Numbered from the stretch's first letter, positions 9,079 to 18,817 are shown. The stretch is 64,000 nucleotides of DNA from Aestuariibaculum sediminum (GCF_014596945.1 NZ_JACVXB010000007.1:36547-100546); one strand, 5' to 3'. The notes: generated from the sequence alone by a model not told the origin. Translations and numbers: made by a program.

Positions 9079-12000
9079 CTAGAAAATGTAGCGTAAACCG
9101 AATTGCGCTTGCCATCTTGAAGCCAAACTCGAATCATATCCGAATGTTTTTGTTAACGAAGGGTCATAGGTAAAAATTGGCGCTCCGCTAGAAGTATCAA
9201 CACTAATAGGTGATAAATTATTAGGTTGCTGCACAACTCCCCAATTAGAATTAATTAAATTACCAAAATTCAAAATATCTAAACTAAGCTGTAGCGTATT
9301 GGTTTTATCTCCACCTACATTAAAATTCAAATCCTGTAATATTTTAACATCCCAACGACTTCTCCAAGGGGCAAGTGCTCCATAACGCTCAAAATATTTA
9401 CCGCGGTTGTCACTTAAATATTTATCCTGCTGAATAAATGCCTCATATGCTTCAGCTTGTCCTGCACCGGAAAACTGCATTTGCTGCACCTCGCTGGCTG
9501 TTGGGATATAAATTAAGTCATTATTTTGAGTTGAGCTATCGCCATTTATATTACCTGCGTAGGTGTAATTATAACGTCCGCCTTGTGCGTATTCGCCAAA
9601 GGTCGAAATGGTAGTTGCCCACTTATCGCCTCCATAAGTCCACTTTTTACTTGCTATAGCAACAAACCTGTGTGTGTCACCATATTTTGAAAACGCCAGT
9701 ACATCGGCATTTACATTACCAGAAACGGGATTAAAATCAAAAGCATCACCTGTAATTTCAGCTTCAATTGAATTCACATCTTTAGAATTTAAATAGTTAT
9801 AAGCCAGACTGGTGTAATACCCGTTTCCAAACGTTTTTTGTGCCTTTAGAGTTGTATTCCAAATTCGGCCTTTATCGGTATTGGTAAATACATAAGCATT
9901 GTTTCCCTTATCAGCATCCAGGTAAACTGGTCTATTATCTCCAGGAGCATTTAGGGTAGCCGATGGATCTCTATGCCCCCAGTTTTGAACATGCGCCCCG
10001 TTAATATCCTTTGTATACGAAATATCAGCAGTAAGTGTTAATCCGTTTTCAAAACGATGATCTGCACCTATATTGGTTCTCCATACCTGAGGCCATTGGT
10101 AATCTGGGTCCACAAATTGAAAAAAGCCATCGTCGGCACCACTTACCTGATTACCTAACCATACAAAAGGAAAACGCCCCGTAAAAAAGCCCGAACCACC
10201 ACGTATTTGAGTTATGCCTTCATCATTAACATCCCAATTAAAACCAACTCTAGGCGAAATTAACCATTTATTGGTTGGCAAGGTTGTAGAGTCGAAAGTA
10301 ACTTCTTGATTGGAATTAGGGTTATAATACAATACGGAATTATCTCTTGTTGCTCCATTGTCGGTATCTATATATTTTTGAATTAAATCTGCGGTATCAA
10401 AATATAGCGGTTTGTCGAAGCGTACACCATAAGTCAGTTTAAATTCTTCGGATACATTCCATTCGTCCTGCAGGTAAAAAGACAATTGCCCTACATTTAA
10501 TTCGGCCAATTTCCAGCCGCCATCATTTCCAGTCCCGTTAGTATTGAAAGTATCGTAAGCGTTTTGCGTGGCTGCGAGATATTGTTCAACTACACCTCCG
10601 GGTTGTGCATTGTCTAAAAACGTTTGCACATCGGGATACGGGCTAAAAATTCCGTAATATGGGAAGATTCCAAAGTTAAACGATTCGTAATTTACAAGAT
10701 TAAATGAGTTTTGGAATTGGAACTTCTCAAATGAAAACCCTACTGTAAACGTATGATTTCCCTTTGTAATATTTAAATTATTTGTTAACTGAAAAACCTT
10801 TTGATCTAATAAATTATTAATAGAAAATGGTTCATGTCCTGCAATAATGTAATTAGATCCGGCACCATCCTGAATTGTTATAATAGGTGCTGGTGTTGAA
10901 AATGGATTTCTAAAATCATCAAAATGTGAATATCCAGCTTGTAATTTATTAGCAATCTCGTCGGTTAAATTTGAATTAAGTTCTAATTGAAATGAATTTA
11001 ACTTATTGTTAATTTCATAGCCTGAATTTCTAAATTGAAGTGTAGAAAAACTTGGACCACGAACACCAAGAGCTGTTGGATGCGCTGGTTTTTCTTTTGA
11101 TGCATCTAAAAAATTATAAATAACGGCAAGGCGATTATTATCATTAATATTCCAGTCTAATTTAAAAATCCCTTTTGTAGAATTTGAGCCAAAAGTAAAA
11201 CCTTCATAGGCTCCGGTATCGTATCCTAAGGCCGCTAATGCGCTTTGCACATTCATAAGGTCGGTTTCCGCAACGCGAGATTCATTAACTGCACCTGACC
11301 CTGTATTTGGTATCCAACCGTTTGTTCCTAAATCATTTCTATCGTCAATTTCAAAATTGGCAAAGAAAAACAACTTATTTTTTATTATTGGTCCGCCAAT
11401 ACTTAAACCATATTGCAACTGCTCCAAATCTGGTTTTGTAACATCCTCACCTTTAATTTTTCCACCTGTTAAATCTTCATTTCTAAAAAAGCCATAAACG
11501 GTTCCATGAAATTCATTAGTTCCGCTTTTTGTAACCGCATTAACCGAAGCTCCGGTAAATCCAGATTGTGTAACATCGTAAGGCGCTGTAGCTACTGAAA
11601 TTTGATCAATAGCATCTAAAGAGATAGGTTGTGCATCGGTTTGACCTCCTGGGGTAGGCGAATCTAAACCAAAAGGGTTGTTAAAAATAGCACCATCAAG
11701 AGAAAAGTTGTTATACTGATCGTTTCTTCCTCCAAATGAATTACCGCTTGCAGAAGGCTCTAGCCTTGTAAAATCGGCTGCAGATCTCGAAATAGTAGGT
11801 AAACGCGTAATCTCGCGCCTTCCTACACTGGTTTCGGCGCCAGTACGGTCGCTACCAAAAGTACCAGTTCGCGACCCCTGTATAACAACAGCATCTAATT
11901 CCTGATTATCTTCTATTAAAACAATATCTAAATTTAAGGTTTTACCCAAAGACAAATAAACATCATTTAGCGTTTGTTCCTGATACCCAATAAAACTGAT

Positions 12001-12234
12001 GGTTATGGAGTATGGCCCTCCTACTCTTAGGTTAAGTAAATTAAATCTACCATCAAAATTTGATGCGGCGCCATAATTTGTTCCTGTGGGCGCATGCACT
12101 GCTAAAATATTAGCACCCGGAAGTGGAACAGAATTAACATCTAAAACAAGTCCTTTAATGTTAGAGGTCGTTACCTGTGAGGAAGCGCATAGGCTCACAA
12201 ACAAGAAAATAATTAAAAAGGAAATTCTTTTCAT
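9079..12234 (-). CDS. TonB-dependent outer-membrane receptor, Oar-like, with carboxypeptidase-like N-terminal domain
   Basis: 1051 residues. A signal peptide (residues 1-19, ending CASSQ) is followed by a carboxypeptidase regulatory-like beta-sandwich (about 23-110, with the G.VLD..S.PLPGANI signature), a plug domain (about 120-240, with DQISVATAPYDV and GFTGASVNAVTKSGTNEFHG), and a large beta-barrel ending in the aromatic FGLRYIF typical of outer-membrane proteins. This is the Oar-type architecture. The imported substrate cannot be told from sequence; peptides or large oligomers are proposed for some relatives. The gene is monocistronic with its own terminator and no SusD partner, so it is unlikely to be part of a polysaccharide utilisation locus. 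Confidence 0.92.
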   Translation of the reverse strand: MKRISFLIIFLFVSLCASSQVTTSNIKGLVLDVNSVPLPGANILAVHAPTGTNYGAASNFDGRFNLLNLRVGGPYSITISFIGYQEQTLNDVYLSLGKTLNLDIVLIEDNQELDAVVIQGSRTGTFGSDRTGAETSVGRREITRLPTISRSAADFTRLEPSASGNSFGGRNDQYNNFSLDGAIFNNPFGLDSPTPGGQTDAQPISLDAIDQISVATAPYDVTQSGFTGASVNAVTKSGTNEFHGTVYGFFRNEDLTGGKIKGEDVTKPDLEQLQYGLSIGGPIIKNKLFFFANFEIDDRNDLGTNGWIPNTGSGAVNESRVAETDLMNVQSALAALGYDTGAYEGFTFGSNSTKGIFKLDWNINDNNRLAVIYNFLDASKEKPAHPTALGVRGPSFSTLQFRNSGYEINNKLNSFQLELNSNLTDEIANKLQAGYSHFDDFRNPFSTPAPIITIQDGAGSNYIIAGHEPFSINNLLDQKVFQLTNNLNITKGNHTFTVGFSFEKFQFQNSFNLVNYESFNFGIFPYYGIFSPYPDVQTFLDNAQPGGVVEQYLAATQNAYDTFNTNGTGNDGGWKLAELNVGQLSFYLQDEWNVSEEFKLTYGVRFDKPLYFDTADLIQKYIDTDNGATRDNSVLYYNPNSNQEVTFDSTTLPTNKWLISPRVGFNWDVNDEGITQIRGGSGFFTGRFPFVWLGNQVSGADDGFFQFVDPDYQWPQVWRTNIGADHRFENGLTLTADISYTKDINGAHVQNWGHRDPSATLNAPGDNRPVYLDADKGNNAYVFTNTDKGRIWNTTLKAQKTFGNGYYTSLAYNYLNSKDVNSIEAEITGDAFDFNPVSGNVNADVLAFSKYGDTHRFVAIASKKWTYGGDKWATTISTFGEYAQGGRYNYTYAGNINGDSSTQNNDLIYIPTASEVQQMQFSGAGQAEAYEAFIQQDKYLSDNRGKYFERYGALAPWRSRWDVKILQDLNFNVGGDKTNTLQLSLDILNFGNLINSNWGVVQQPNNLSPISVDTSSGAPIFTYDPSLTKTFGYDSSLASRWQAQFGLRYIF

Positions 12235-12302
12235 GTAATTGGTTTTTAATTGTTTGAGTTAGTCATTTTTTTAATCGAATAAAAGATAGGTATAAATAAC
12301 TA

Positions 12303-12338
12303 CAAAAAAAAGCCACCCAAAATGGGTGGCTTTTCCTA
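12303..12338. terminator. Terminator of the rpsF-rpsR-rplI operon
   Basis: Perfect 8-bp stem AGCCACCC/GGGTGGCT (12311-12331) with a 5-base loop. A run of A on the left gives a long U-tract for the minus strand; four T on the right could also stop plus-strand reading. Confidence 0.85.
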
Positions 12339-12375
12339 TAAAAAAGAATTACTTTTTAATTTTTAATCATGCAGA

Positions 12376-12822
12376 TTAGTTTGCTTGTGCAATTACTTCA
12401 AATTCTAAATCTACATTTACAGTTCTGTGTAAACGTACAGCTGCGTTGTATTTACCTAAACGTTTAACTGTTGTAACTGTGATGAATTTTTTATCGATTT
12501 CATGACCTTCTTTTTCTAAAGCTGCCGCTACATCAATGTTGTTTACAGATCCAAATAATTTATCACCTGTTCCAACTTTTGCTGCGATTTTAATTTCTAA
12601 AGCTTTTAAAGCTTCAGCTAATTTGTTCGCATCATCAACAATTTTTTGTTCTTTATAAGCTCTTTGCTTTAAGTTTTCTGCTAAAACTTTCTTTGCAGAT
12701 ACTGTAGCCAAAATAGCTTTTCCTTGTGGAATTAAAAAGTTTCTACCATAACCGTTCTTAACTGTTACAACATCGTCTTTAAATCCTAAATTTTCAACGT
12801 CTTGTTTTAATATAAGTTCCAT
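12376..12822 (-). CDS. rplI: 50S ribosomal protein L9
   Basis: 148 residues, the usual L9 length. The N-terminal rRNA-binding domain is clear (MELILKQDVENLGFKDD, then VKNGYGRNFLIPQGKA), followed by the long connecting helix (KQRAYKEQKIVDDANKLAEALK) and the C-terminal domain containing GKLFGSV-type residues (GDKLFGSVNNIDV). It is the last gene of the S6-S18-L9 operon, 13 bases after rpsR, and is followed by a strong terminator. Confidence 0.98.
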   Translation of the reverse strand: MELILKQDVENLGFKDDVVTVKNGYGRNFLIPQGKAILATVSAKKVLAENLKQRAYKEQKIVDDANKLAEALKALEIKIAAKVGTGDKLFGSVNNIDVAAALEKEGHEIDKKFITVTTVKRLGKYNAAVRLHRTVNVDLEFEVIAQAN

Positions 12823-12835
12823 TGTTATCGGTATT

Positions 12836-13132
12836 TTATTTTAATAAATCTGCTACGTATGGCATTAAAGCTAAGTGACGTGCTCTTTTTACAGCTACAG
12901 ATACTTTTCTTTGATACTTTAATGAAGTTCCTGTTAAACGACGTGGTAATAATTTACCTTGCTCGTTTACAAATTTTAATAAGAAATCTGGATCTTTGTA
13001 ATCTACGTATTTAATACCAGACTTTTTAAAACGACAATATTTTTTCGCTTTGTTTGTGTCAATATTAAGCGGAGTTAAATATCTGATTTCTCCGTCTTTT
13101 TTTCCTTTAGATTGTTGCTCTATAGATGACAT
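12836..13132 (-). CDS. rpsR: 30S ribosomal protein S18
   Basis: 98 residues. The core signature is present: [18 protein letters not shown], then [30 protein letters not shown]. The N-terminus carries about 15 extra polar and basic residues ([17 protein letters not shown]), common in Bacteroidota S18. S18 binds S6 in the platform of the small subunit. It starts two bases after the rpsF stop, consistent with coupled translation of the two partners. Confidence 0.98.
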   Translation of the reverse strand: MSSIEQQSKGKKDGEIRYLTPLNIDTNKAKKYCRFKKSGIKYVDYKDPDFLLKFVNEQGKLLPRRLTGTSLKYQRKVSVAVKRARHLALMPYVADLLK

Positions 13133-13134
13133 AA

Positions 13135-13473
13135 TTACGCTTTTTGTTTAAGTTTTTCTCTTCTTCTCTCTGCCCAAGCTACAGCGTGCTTGTCTAATTT
13201 CACAGTTAAGTAACGCATAAAACGCTCATCACGTCTAAACTCTAATTCTAAAGCATTGATTACTTCTCCTTCTACAGTGTACTCAAATAAGTGATAAAAT
13301 CCACTTTTTTTGTGTTGAATTGGGTAAGCTAATTTTTTTAGTCCCCAATCTTCTTTTGATACCATCTTTGCACCGTTAGAAACAAGAAAATCTTCGTATT
13401 TCTTTACTGTTTCCTTTATCTGATCTTCAGATAAAACGGGATTCAAGATGAAAACAGTTTCATAATGATTCAT
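13135..13473 (-). CDS. rpsF: 30S ribosomal protein S6
   Basis: 112 residues with the S6 ferredoxin-like pattern: [19 protein letters not shown], then the [24 protein letters not shown] segment in two parts, then the [19 protein letters not shown] strand and a basic C-terminal tail. First gene of the rpsF-rpsR-rplI operon, preceded by a near-consensus promoter at 13507-13537. Confidence 0.98.
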   Translation of the reverse strand: MNHYETVFILNPVLSEDQIKETVKKYEDFLVSNGAKMVSKEDWGLKKLAYPIQHKKSGFYHLFEYTVEGEVINALELEFRRDERFMRYLTVKLDKHAVAWAERRREKLKQKA

Positions 13474-13506
13474 AAAAATCGTTTTTAATGTTTAAAAATT
13501 TGGGTG

Positions 13507-13537
13507 CAAAAATAGTTATTTATTCCATATAAAACAA
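13507..13537 (-). promoter_or_regulatory. Promoter of the rpsF operon
   Basis: Read on the minus strand: TTG at 13537-13535, 20 bases, then TATTTTTG at 13514-13507, which matches the Bacteroidota housekeeping consensus (TAnnTTTG). The predicted start of transcription is about 25 bases before the rpsF ATG. Confidence 0.6.
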
Positions 13538-13623
13538 TTATATTTAACTTCAATTTAGGAAGTATACTGAATAAAGAAAATAACTGTTAATTTTATGTTA
13601 AAAAATACATTTTAACGATGTTT

Positions 13624-13655
13624 TTTGGTTTTTGGCGGATTTTTTAGTAATATTG
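13624..13655 (+). promoter_or_regulatory. Possible promoter of the LytTR regulator gene
   Basis: TTTG at 13624-13627, a 20-base spacer, then TAATATTG at 13648-13655 (one mismatch to TAnnTTTG). It lies 32 bases before the chosen ATG at 13688 and overlaps a TTG that could otherwise be read as an earlier start codon. Confidence 0.4.
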
Positions 13656-13687
13656 TCGATATCTTAACCGAAATAATATATAATGTT

Positions 13688-14383
13688 ATGACTTTAAACT
13701 GTGTAGTAGTAGACGATTCAGCAATACAACGTCTTTCTATTGTTAAGTTAGTGGAGAACCATCCAAATTTAAACTTAATAGCAGAATACAGTAGCGCTTT
13801 AGAAACCAAAAATGGTTTAAACACACATCAGGTAGATTTAATATTTTTAGATATTGAAATGCCAGTACTTAATGGTTTTGAACTTTTAGATGTATTAAAC
13901 AACAAGCCTCAAATTATTTTTGTAACCGGTAAAACCGAATATGCTTTTAAAGCATTTAATTACGATGCTACCGATTATTTACACAAGCCCATTACAAAGG
14001 AACGTTTTAATGTATCAGTAGAAAAAGCTTTAGAACAACACAAATTGATCCAGGATTTTAACGAGGAAGAAGGCGAACACATCTTTGTTAAAAGCAACCT
14101 TAAAAAACGTAAGGTATATATTAAAGACATAAAATGGATTGAAGCCCTTGGTGATTATGTAAAATTAGTTACCGAAGAAACCAGCCTAGTAGTTCTTTCT
14201 ACCATGAAATCGTTCGAAAAGGAATTACCTGAGAATAAATTTTTAAGAATACATAAGTCGTATATTGTTAATTTAGATAAAATTGACAGATACAACAGTA
14301 AAAATGTTGAAGTTGGCGCTTATGAAATTCCTTTAAGTAGAAACAAAAAAACATTGTTAGTAGACGCCTTAAATAACATTTAA
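13688..14383 (+). CDS. LytTR-family response regulator
   Basis: 231 residues from ATG 13688. An upstream in-frame TTG at 13625 would add 21 unlikely residues and lie inside the probable promoter. Receiver domain at residues 1-120: acidic pair D9/D10, phospho-acceptor D55 in FLDIEMP, a T in FVTGKT and the conserved Lys in YLHKPI. LytTR DNA-binding domain at about 130-231: IFVKSNLKKRKVYIKDIKWIEA (in two pieces), YVKLVTE, FLRIHKSYIVNL and IPLSRNKK. It belongs to the AlgR/LytR class of transcription factors. No histidine kinase is adjacent, so its partner is elsewhere. Divergent from rpsF. Confidence 0.95.
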   Translation: MTLNCVVVDDSAIQRLSIVKLVENHPNLNLIAEYSSALETKNGLNTHQVDLIFLDIEMPVLNGFELLDVLNNKPQIIFVTGKTEYAFKAFNYDATDYLHKPITKERFNVSVEKALEQHKLIQDFNEEEGEHIFVKSNLKKRKVYIKDIKWIEALGDYVKLVTEETSLVVLSTMKSFEKELPENKFLRIHKSYIVNLDKIDRYNSKNVEVGAYEIPLSRNKKTLLVDALNNI

Positions 14384-14390
14384 TCGCATA

Positions 14391-14425
14391 AAGTAAAGCT
14401 TAGTATTATTTTCTAAGTTTTACTT
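14391..14425. terminator. Hairpin between the LytTR regulator and priA (terminator-like)
   Basis: A 13-bp inverted repeat (14391-14403 with 14413-14425, one G.T pair, 9-base loop) lies between two convergent genes. There is no proper T-run after it, so termination is inferred from position and stem length only. Confidence 0.45.
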
Positions 14426-14445
14426 CGATTATTAAAATCGTCTCT

Positions 14446-16899
14446 TTAAAAGTTATCGACATTTAAGACAACCCTAACAGATCGAAAATCTTTGATACTA
14501 AAGAAGCTATTATTTATCTTAATAATGGCTTCTTTTGTTTTTGCAAGCGACTGTTTTTTAGGAATTTTTACCAATAAATTTTTATGGTACTGGTTTCTAA
14601 TTCTTGCCACAGGAGGCGATTCTGGTCCTAACACATAATCACCAAACACATGTCGCAAGGATTTACCATACCAAATAGAAGCCTGTTCGGTTTTTTGATA
14701 GTCTTTATGCTTTAAGGTAATTTTAATTTGCTTATAAACTGGCGGATATTTAAAATTATAACGTTCATCCATCTGCTCCATATACATTGACATATAATCG
14801 TTTGTAGACACCTGCTGTAATATATTATGATGCGGATTATACGTTTGTATTAATACTTTACCCCTTACATCGGTTCGGCCCGCTCTACCTGCAACTTGCA
14901 ATATTAACTGAAAACTACGTTCATGCGCTCGAAAATCAGGAAAGTTCAACATATTATCGGCATTCATCACGCCAACAAGTTTAACATTACGAAAATCTAA
15001 TCCTTTAGTAAGCATTTGCGTCCCAACTAAAATATCAATTTCCTGCTGCTCTAGAGCAGTAATGATTTTTTCGTAACCGTATTTTCCTCGCGTGGTATCC
15101 AAATCCATTCGCGCCACATTATAATCTGGAAACAATGACTTTACCTCTAACTCGATCTGTTCTGTACCAAAACCTTTACTATCCAGCTCTGGACTACCAC
15201 AGGCCAGACAATTATCTTGCATTGCCATAATATAACCACAATAATGACAACGCAATTGATTACGATACTGATGATACGTTAAACTAACATCACAATTTGG
15301 GCATTGAGGTGAATGCCCACAAGTATTACATTCCACAATTGGAGAATACCCTCTACGGTTCTGAAATAATATAACCTGATAGCCTTCACTTAAAGTTTCG
15401 GTCATTTCCTCAATAAGCCGATCGCTAAAATGACCTTTCATGCGCTTACGTTTTAGCTTATCTTTTATATCAACAAGCTCCATATCAGGCATGATAACAT
15501 TATTATATCTAGTGTTAAGTTCTACCAGTCCGTATTTATTTTGCTGAGCATTAAAATAACTTTCTAAACTTGGTGTCGCCGACCCTAGCAATGTTTTCGA
15601 CTGATACATATGCGCTAAAACAACAGCAGTATCTCTTGCATGGTACCGTGGTGCTGGATCGAACTGTTTAAAAGATTGCTCGTGCTCTTCATCTATTATA
15701 ATTAATCCCAAATTATTAAAAGGTAAAAAAATAGACGACCGCGCACCCAAAACCACCTGTGCTTTATGACTGTTATTTAAAACATTATTCCAAACCTCAA
15801 CGCGTTCATGAACAGTATATTTTGAATGATAAACAGAAACTTGTTCACCAAAATAATTCTGCAACCGTATTATTAATTGCGTTGTTAAAGCTATTTCTGG
15901 CAACAAATACAACACCTGTTCTCCTCTACTTATTGCTGCTTCTATCAATTTCACATAAACCTCGGTTTTACCCGAGGAAGTTACACCGTGTAACAGTACC
16001 ACCGAATGTTTTAAAAAATTCTCTTTTATCTCCTTTAATGCATTTTCCTGATGCACATTTAATCGCTTGGTCGCTTCATTCTCATCGCCTTCATAAGTCA
16101 CCCGATCGATTTGTATATAGTATTCTTCGAGTACCCCTTTATCTATTAAAGCTTTAATTATCGATGAGGATGCCTCACTGGCTTTAGTTAAATCTGTAAC
16201 CTTTACTGGCTTTTTTGAAGTGGCAGATAATGAGAACAACGTCATAATTACTTTATGCTGCTTTGGTGCTCTGCTTAAATCATCTAAAAGTTGATGTAAC
16301 TCTACTTCAGAAGCATAACTGTTATGAAGTCGTACGTAGCGTACTAATTTCGGCTTGTATTTTTCGTAAACCTCCTCCTCTACCGATATTACTTCCTTTT
16401 CAATAAGTCGCTTTATTATAGGTAACGCATTTTTTACACCCAAGATGTTAGAAATATCATGAACTTTTAATGACGATTGAAACTGCAGGGCATCATAAAC
16501 TAAAAACTCATCATCCTTTAAAACAGATTCATCAATGTCCTTTTGTGAATTTTTAGAAACAATAGTTTCACTTTCCAATATGAAAGCACTAGGAAGCGCA
16601 GCACGCATAACATCTCCTAGCGTACATAAATAATACGACGCAATCCACTGCCATAATTGTAATTGGGTTTCGTTTATTATAGGCGTATCATCTAGAATTT
16701 GATGAATGTCCTTTGCTTCATAAACTCCTGGTGCTTCATTATGAATTTTAAATACAATTCCAGTGTATATTTTAGACTTCCCGAAAGGTACCGAAACACG
16801 CATTCCTATTTTTAAAAAATCGGCTTCAGCAGCTGTAATACTATAAGTGAACAACCTTTGCAGCGGTACAGGAATAATAACATCTATAAAATGTGACAT
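14446..16899 (-). CDS. priA: Primosomal protein N' (replication restart helicase PriA)
   Basis: 817 residues. Superfamily 2 DNA helicase that reloads the replisome at stalled forks. An N-terminal 3'-DNA-binding domain begins FIDVIIPVPLQRLFTYSI. Helicase motifs: Walker A in GVTSSGKTEVY, DEEH box, GSATPSLES, and the C-terminal VAGRAGR motif. Eight cysteines in paired CxxC-type motifs (CNTCGHSPQCPNCD, CHYCGY, CLACGS) form the two zinc sites between the helicase lobes. It begins 5 bases after the brkB-like gene, so the two are probably co-transcribed. Confidence 0.97.
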   Translation of the reverse strand: MSHFIDVIIPVPLQRLFTYSITAAEADFLKIGMRVSVPFGKSKIYTGIVFKIHNEAPGVYEAKDIHQILDDTPIINETQLQLWQWIASYYLCTLGDVMRAALPSAFILESETIVSKNSQKDIDESVLKDDEFLVYDALQFQSSLKVHDISNILGVKNALPIIKRLIEKEVISVEEEVYEKYKPKLVRYVRLHNSYASEVELHQLLDDLSRAPKQHKVIMTLFSLSATSKKPVKVTDLTKASEASSSIIKALIDKGVLEEYYIQIDRVTYEGDENEATKRLNVHQENALKEIKENFLKHSVVLLHGVTSSGKTEVYVKLIEAAISRGEQVLYLLPEIALTTQLIIRLQNYFGEQVSVYHSKYTVHERVEVWNNVLNNSHKAQVVLGARSSIFLPFNNLGLIIIDEEHEQSFKQFDPAPRYHARDTAVVLAHMYQSKTLLGSATPSLESYFNAQQNKYGLVELNTRYNNVIMPDMELVDIKDKLKRKRMKGHFSDRLIEEMTETLSEGYQVILFQNRRGYSPIVECNTCGHSPQCPNCDVSLTYHQYRNQLRCHYCGYIMAMQDNCLACGSPELDSKGFGTEQIELEVKSLFPDYNVARMDLDTTRGKYGYEKIITALEQQEIDILVGTQMLTKGLDFRNVKLVGVMNADNMLNFPDFRAHERSFQLILQVAGRAGRTDVRGKVLIQTYNPHHNILQQVSTNDYMSMYMEQMDERYNFKYPPVYKQIKITLKHKDYQKTEQASIWYGKSLRHVFGDYVLGPESPPVARIRNQYHKNLLVKIPKKQSLAKTKEAIIKINNSFFSIKDFRSVRVVLNVDNF

Positions 16900-16904
16900 T
16901 AAAA

Positions 16905-17843
16905 TTATCGTTTTCGAAGTTTATTTAAAGAAGCATTTAATTCGTATCCCAAAAGCAAAATATTTGCATTAAGCCACAGGTAAAATAACAATATTAATAA
17001 AGCTCCTATAGAACCATACAATTTATTATACTGACTAAAATTTTCTATATATATACCGAATAAAAATGACGATATTAAAATTAAAATAGTTGTAAATAAA
17101 GCCCCTACCGAAAAGAATCTAGAATGCTTCCCTTCTTTTGTTCCAAAATAATACAAGGTAGCTGTAGCTATATAGACCATAAAAACAAAAAACACATATT
17201 TTACAGCACTAAACCAAAATACACTCTGTTTCGCGACCCGATAGCCTTTATTCTCTAATGTATTCAACAAACCTTGTACCACATAAATCTGAAAATATCC
17301 CAAGAAAGCGATAGTAAGAATTAGTAAAAAGGCTAAAATTAATGCCACCCCTAAAGCGTAAAAATACTGCCTAAAAACATTGCGCGTTAATTGTTCATGA
17401 TATGAATTTTCAAATCCCGAAAACACGGCATTCACACCATTTGCCATAAGGAGTAACGACAATACAAATACCGACGACAACAAGCCTCCACGCTGCGACT
17501 GATCTATATTTTCAAATATATTCTGAAAGAAAAAATCGGATGTTGTGGGCGGTAAAAAGGATTCGAGAAATTTTAAAAACTCTATTTTAAAATCATCAAT
17601 AGGCACATAAGGAATTATGAAAAGAACAAATAATAAAAACGGGAAAAGTGCTGTGAAAAAGCTAAAAGCAATAGCACTCGCCCTGGTGGTTAATGCCCCT
17701 TTTACTATGCCTGTAATGTAGAGTTCTAACAAATCATAAAAAGATAAACCTTCCAGACCAGGTAACTTTATCTTTTTAAAAAACCGAACAAAGACATTTA
17801 CAATAGGAATTGTATCGAGTTTGTCTTCAATAGGTTTGGTCAT
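16905..17843 (-). CDS. YihY/BrkB family inner-membrane protein
   Basis: 312 residues, polytopic. About six hydrophobic segments are visible, with the family pattern ASAIAFSFFTALFPFLLF in the first, then LLLMANGVNAVFSGFENSYHE, and a final IGALLILLFYLWLNANILLLG split over the last helix. The family was once called ribonuclease BN, but that activity belongs to another protein; the real role is not settled. It lies 5 bases upstream of priA and downstream of nadC, separated from nadC by a long hairpin. Confidence 0.9.
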   Translation of the reverse strand: MTKPIEDKLDTIPIVNVFVRFFKKIKLPGLEGLSFYDLLELYITGIVKGALTTRASAIAFSFFTALFPFLLFVLFIIPYVPIDDFKIEFLKFLESFLPPTTSDFFFQNIFENIDQSQRGGLLSSVFVLSLLLMANGVNAVFSGFENSYHEQLTRNVFRQYFYALGVALILAFLLILTIAFLGYFQIYVVQGLLNTLENKGYRVAKQSVFWFSAVKYVFFVFMVYIATATLYYFGTKEGKHSRFFSVGALFTTILILISSFLFGIYIENFSQYNKLYGSIGALLILLFYLWLNANILLLGYELNASLNKLRKR

Positions 17844-17885
17844 TAATTATTTGCTTTTATCGTTTCAAACAAAGTTATTAAAATA

Positions 17886-17919
17886 TAAACATCAATACTG
17901 AAAAAAGTATTGATGTTTA
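17886..17919 (-). terminator. Long perfect hairpin after nadC
   Basis: A perfect 14-bp inverted repeat (17886-17899 with 17906-17919) encloses a 6-base loop. It sits in the 113-base gap between nadC and the brkB-like gene. On the minus strand it is followed by TATTTTAAT rather than a pure T-run, so it may be a partial terminator or an RNA-processing/stability element. Confidence 0.6.
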
Positions 17920-17956
17920 CAAAAGCCTTTAACTACCTTATGTTTAAACGATTAAA

Positions 17957-18817
17957 CTACTTAATAGCTTTTAAACTTAAATCCATGTTATGTACCGAAT
18001 GTGTTAAGGCGCCACAAGAAATAAAGTTCACCCCGCATTCAGCATAAAACCTAATCGTAGATTCATTTATATTCCCTGAAGACTCTGTTAAACATTTATC
18101 ACCAATAAGTTTAACGGCCTTACGTGTATCTTCGTAATCAAAATTATCTAGTAAAATTCTATGCACCCCTTCTAACTGTAAAATTTCTTTTACTTCTATC
18201 AAATCGCGGGCTTCAACCATAATTTTTAAATCTTTACCTGTATCTCTTAAATACTGTTTAGTCATTTCAACCGCATTCGTTATGCCTCCAGCAAAATCAA
18301 TATGATTATCTTTAAGCATAATCATGTCGTATAATGCAAATCTATGGTTTTCACCACCTCCAAGCTTCACTGCCCATTTTTCCAGAACACGTATTCCTGG
18401 TGTGGTTTTACGCGTATCTAATATTGTAGTTTTAGTGCCTTTTACTAGGTCTACAAACATTCGGGTTTTTGTAGCTATGGCACTCATACGTTGCATAGCG
18501 TTTAACACTGTTCGTTCTGCTTTTAAGATAGAACGCGACGGTCCTTCAACATACATGACAACATCGCCGTAAGTCACTTCAGACCCATCTTCTATAAGTA
18601 TGTCTAACTTTAAGTTTTTATCTACGTAAGCAAAAACTTTTTTTGCAAAATTAACACCGCCAATAATACCTTTATCCTTTACTAATAATTTGGCCTTACC
18701 TCGGGCGTTTTCGGGTATACATGCCAGAGAACTATGGTCTCCATCTCCTACGTCCTCTCTTATAGCATTAGCGATTATCGACTTAACTTCAGAATCGAAT
18801 TGCTCTTGTGTAATCAT
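17957..18817 (-). CDS. nadC: Nicotinate-nucleotide pyrophosphorylase (quinolinate phosphoribosyltransferase, carboxylating)
   Basis: 286 residues, the normal length. Converts quinolinate and PRPP to nicotinate mononucleotide in de novo NAD synthesis. Signatures: ReDxGDGDHSS near residue 20, the QRMSAIATKTR segment, TRKTTPGIRVLEKWAVKLGG in the active site, NHRFALYDMIMLKDNHI, VEARDLIEV, and a SGNI...CGVNFISCGALTHS C-terminus. No nadA or nadB lies beside it in this window. Confidence 0.97.
   Translation of the reverse strand: MITQEQFDSEVKSIIANAIREDVGDGDHSSLACIPENARGKAKLLVKDKGIIGGVNFAKKVFAYVDKNLKLDILIEDGSEVTYGDVVMYVEGPSRSILKAERTVLNAMQRMSAIATKTRMFVDLVKGTKTTILDTRKTTPGIRVLEKWAVKLGGGENHRFALYDMIMLKDNHIDFAGGITNAVEMTKQYLRDTGKDLKIMVEARDLIEVKEILQLEGVHRILLDNFDYEDTRKAVKLIGDKCLTESSGNINESTIRFYAECGVNFISCGALTHSVHNMDLSLKAIK

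Noticed and set aside
13625-13687. TTG start giving a longer LytTR regulator
   Set aside because: The extra 21 residues precede the receiver domain start and overlap the probable promoter.
15759-16157. 132-codon open frame opposite priA
   Set aside because: It is antisense to highly conserved helicase sequence, has no recognisable motif, and shows the composition expected from a mirrored frame.
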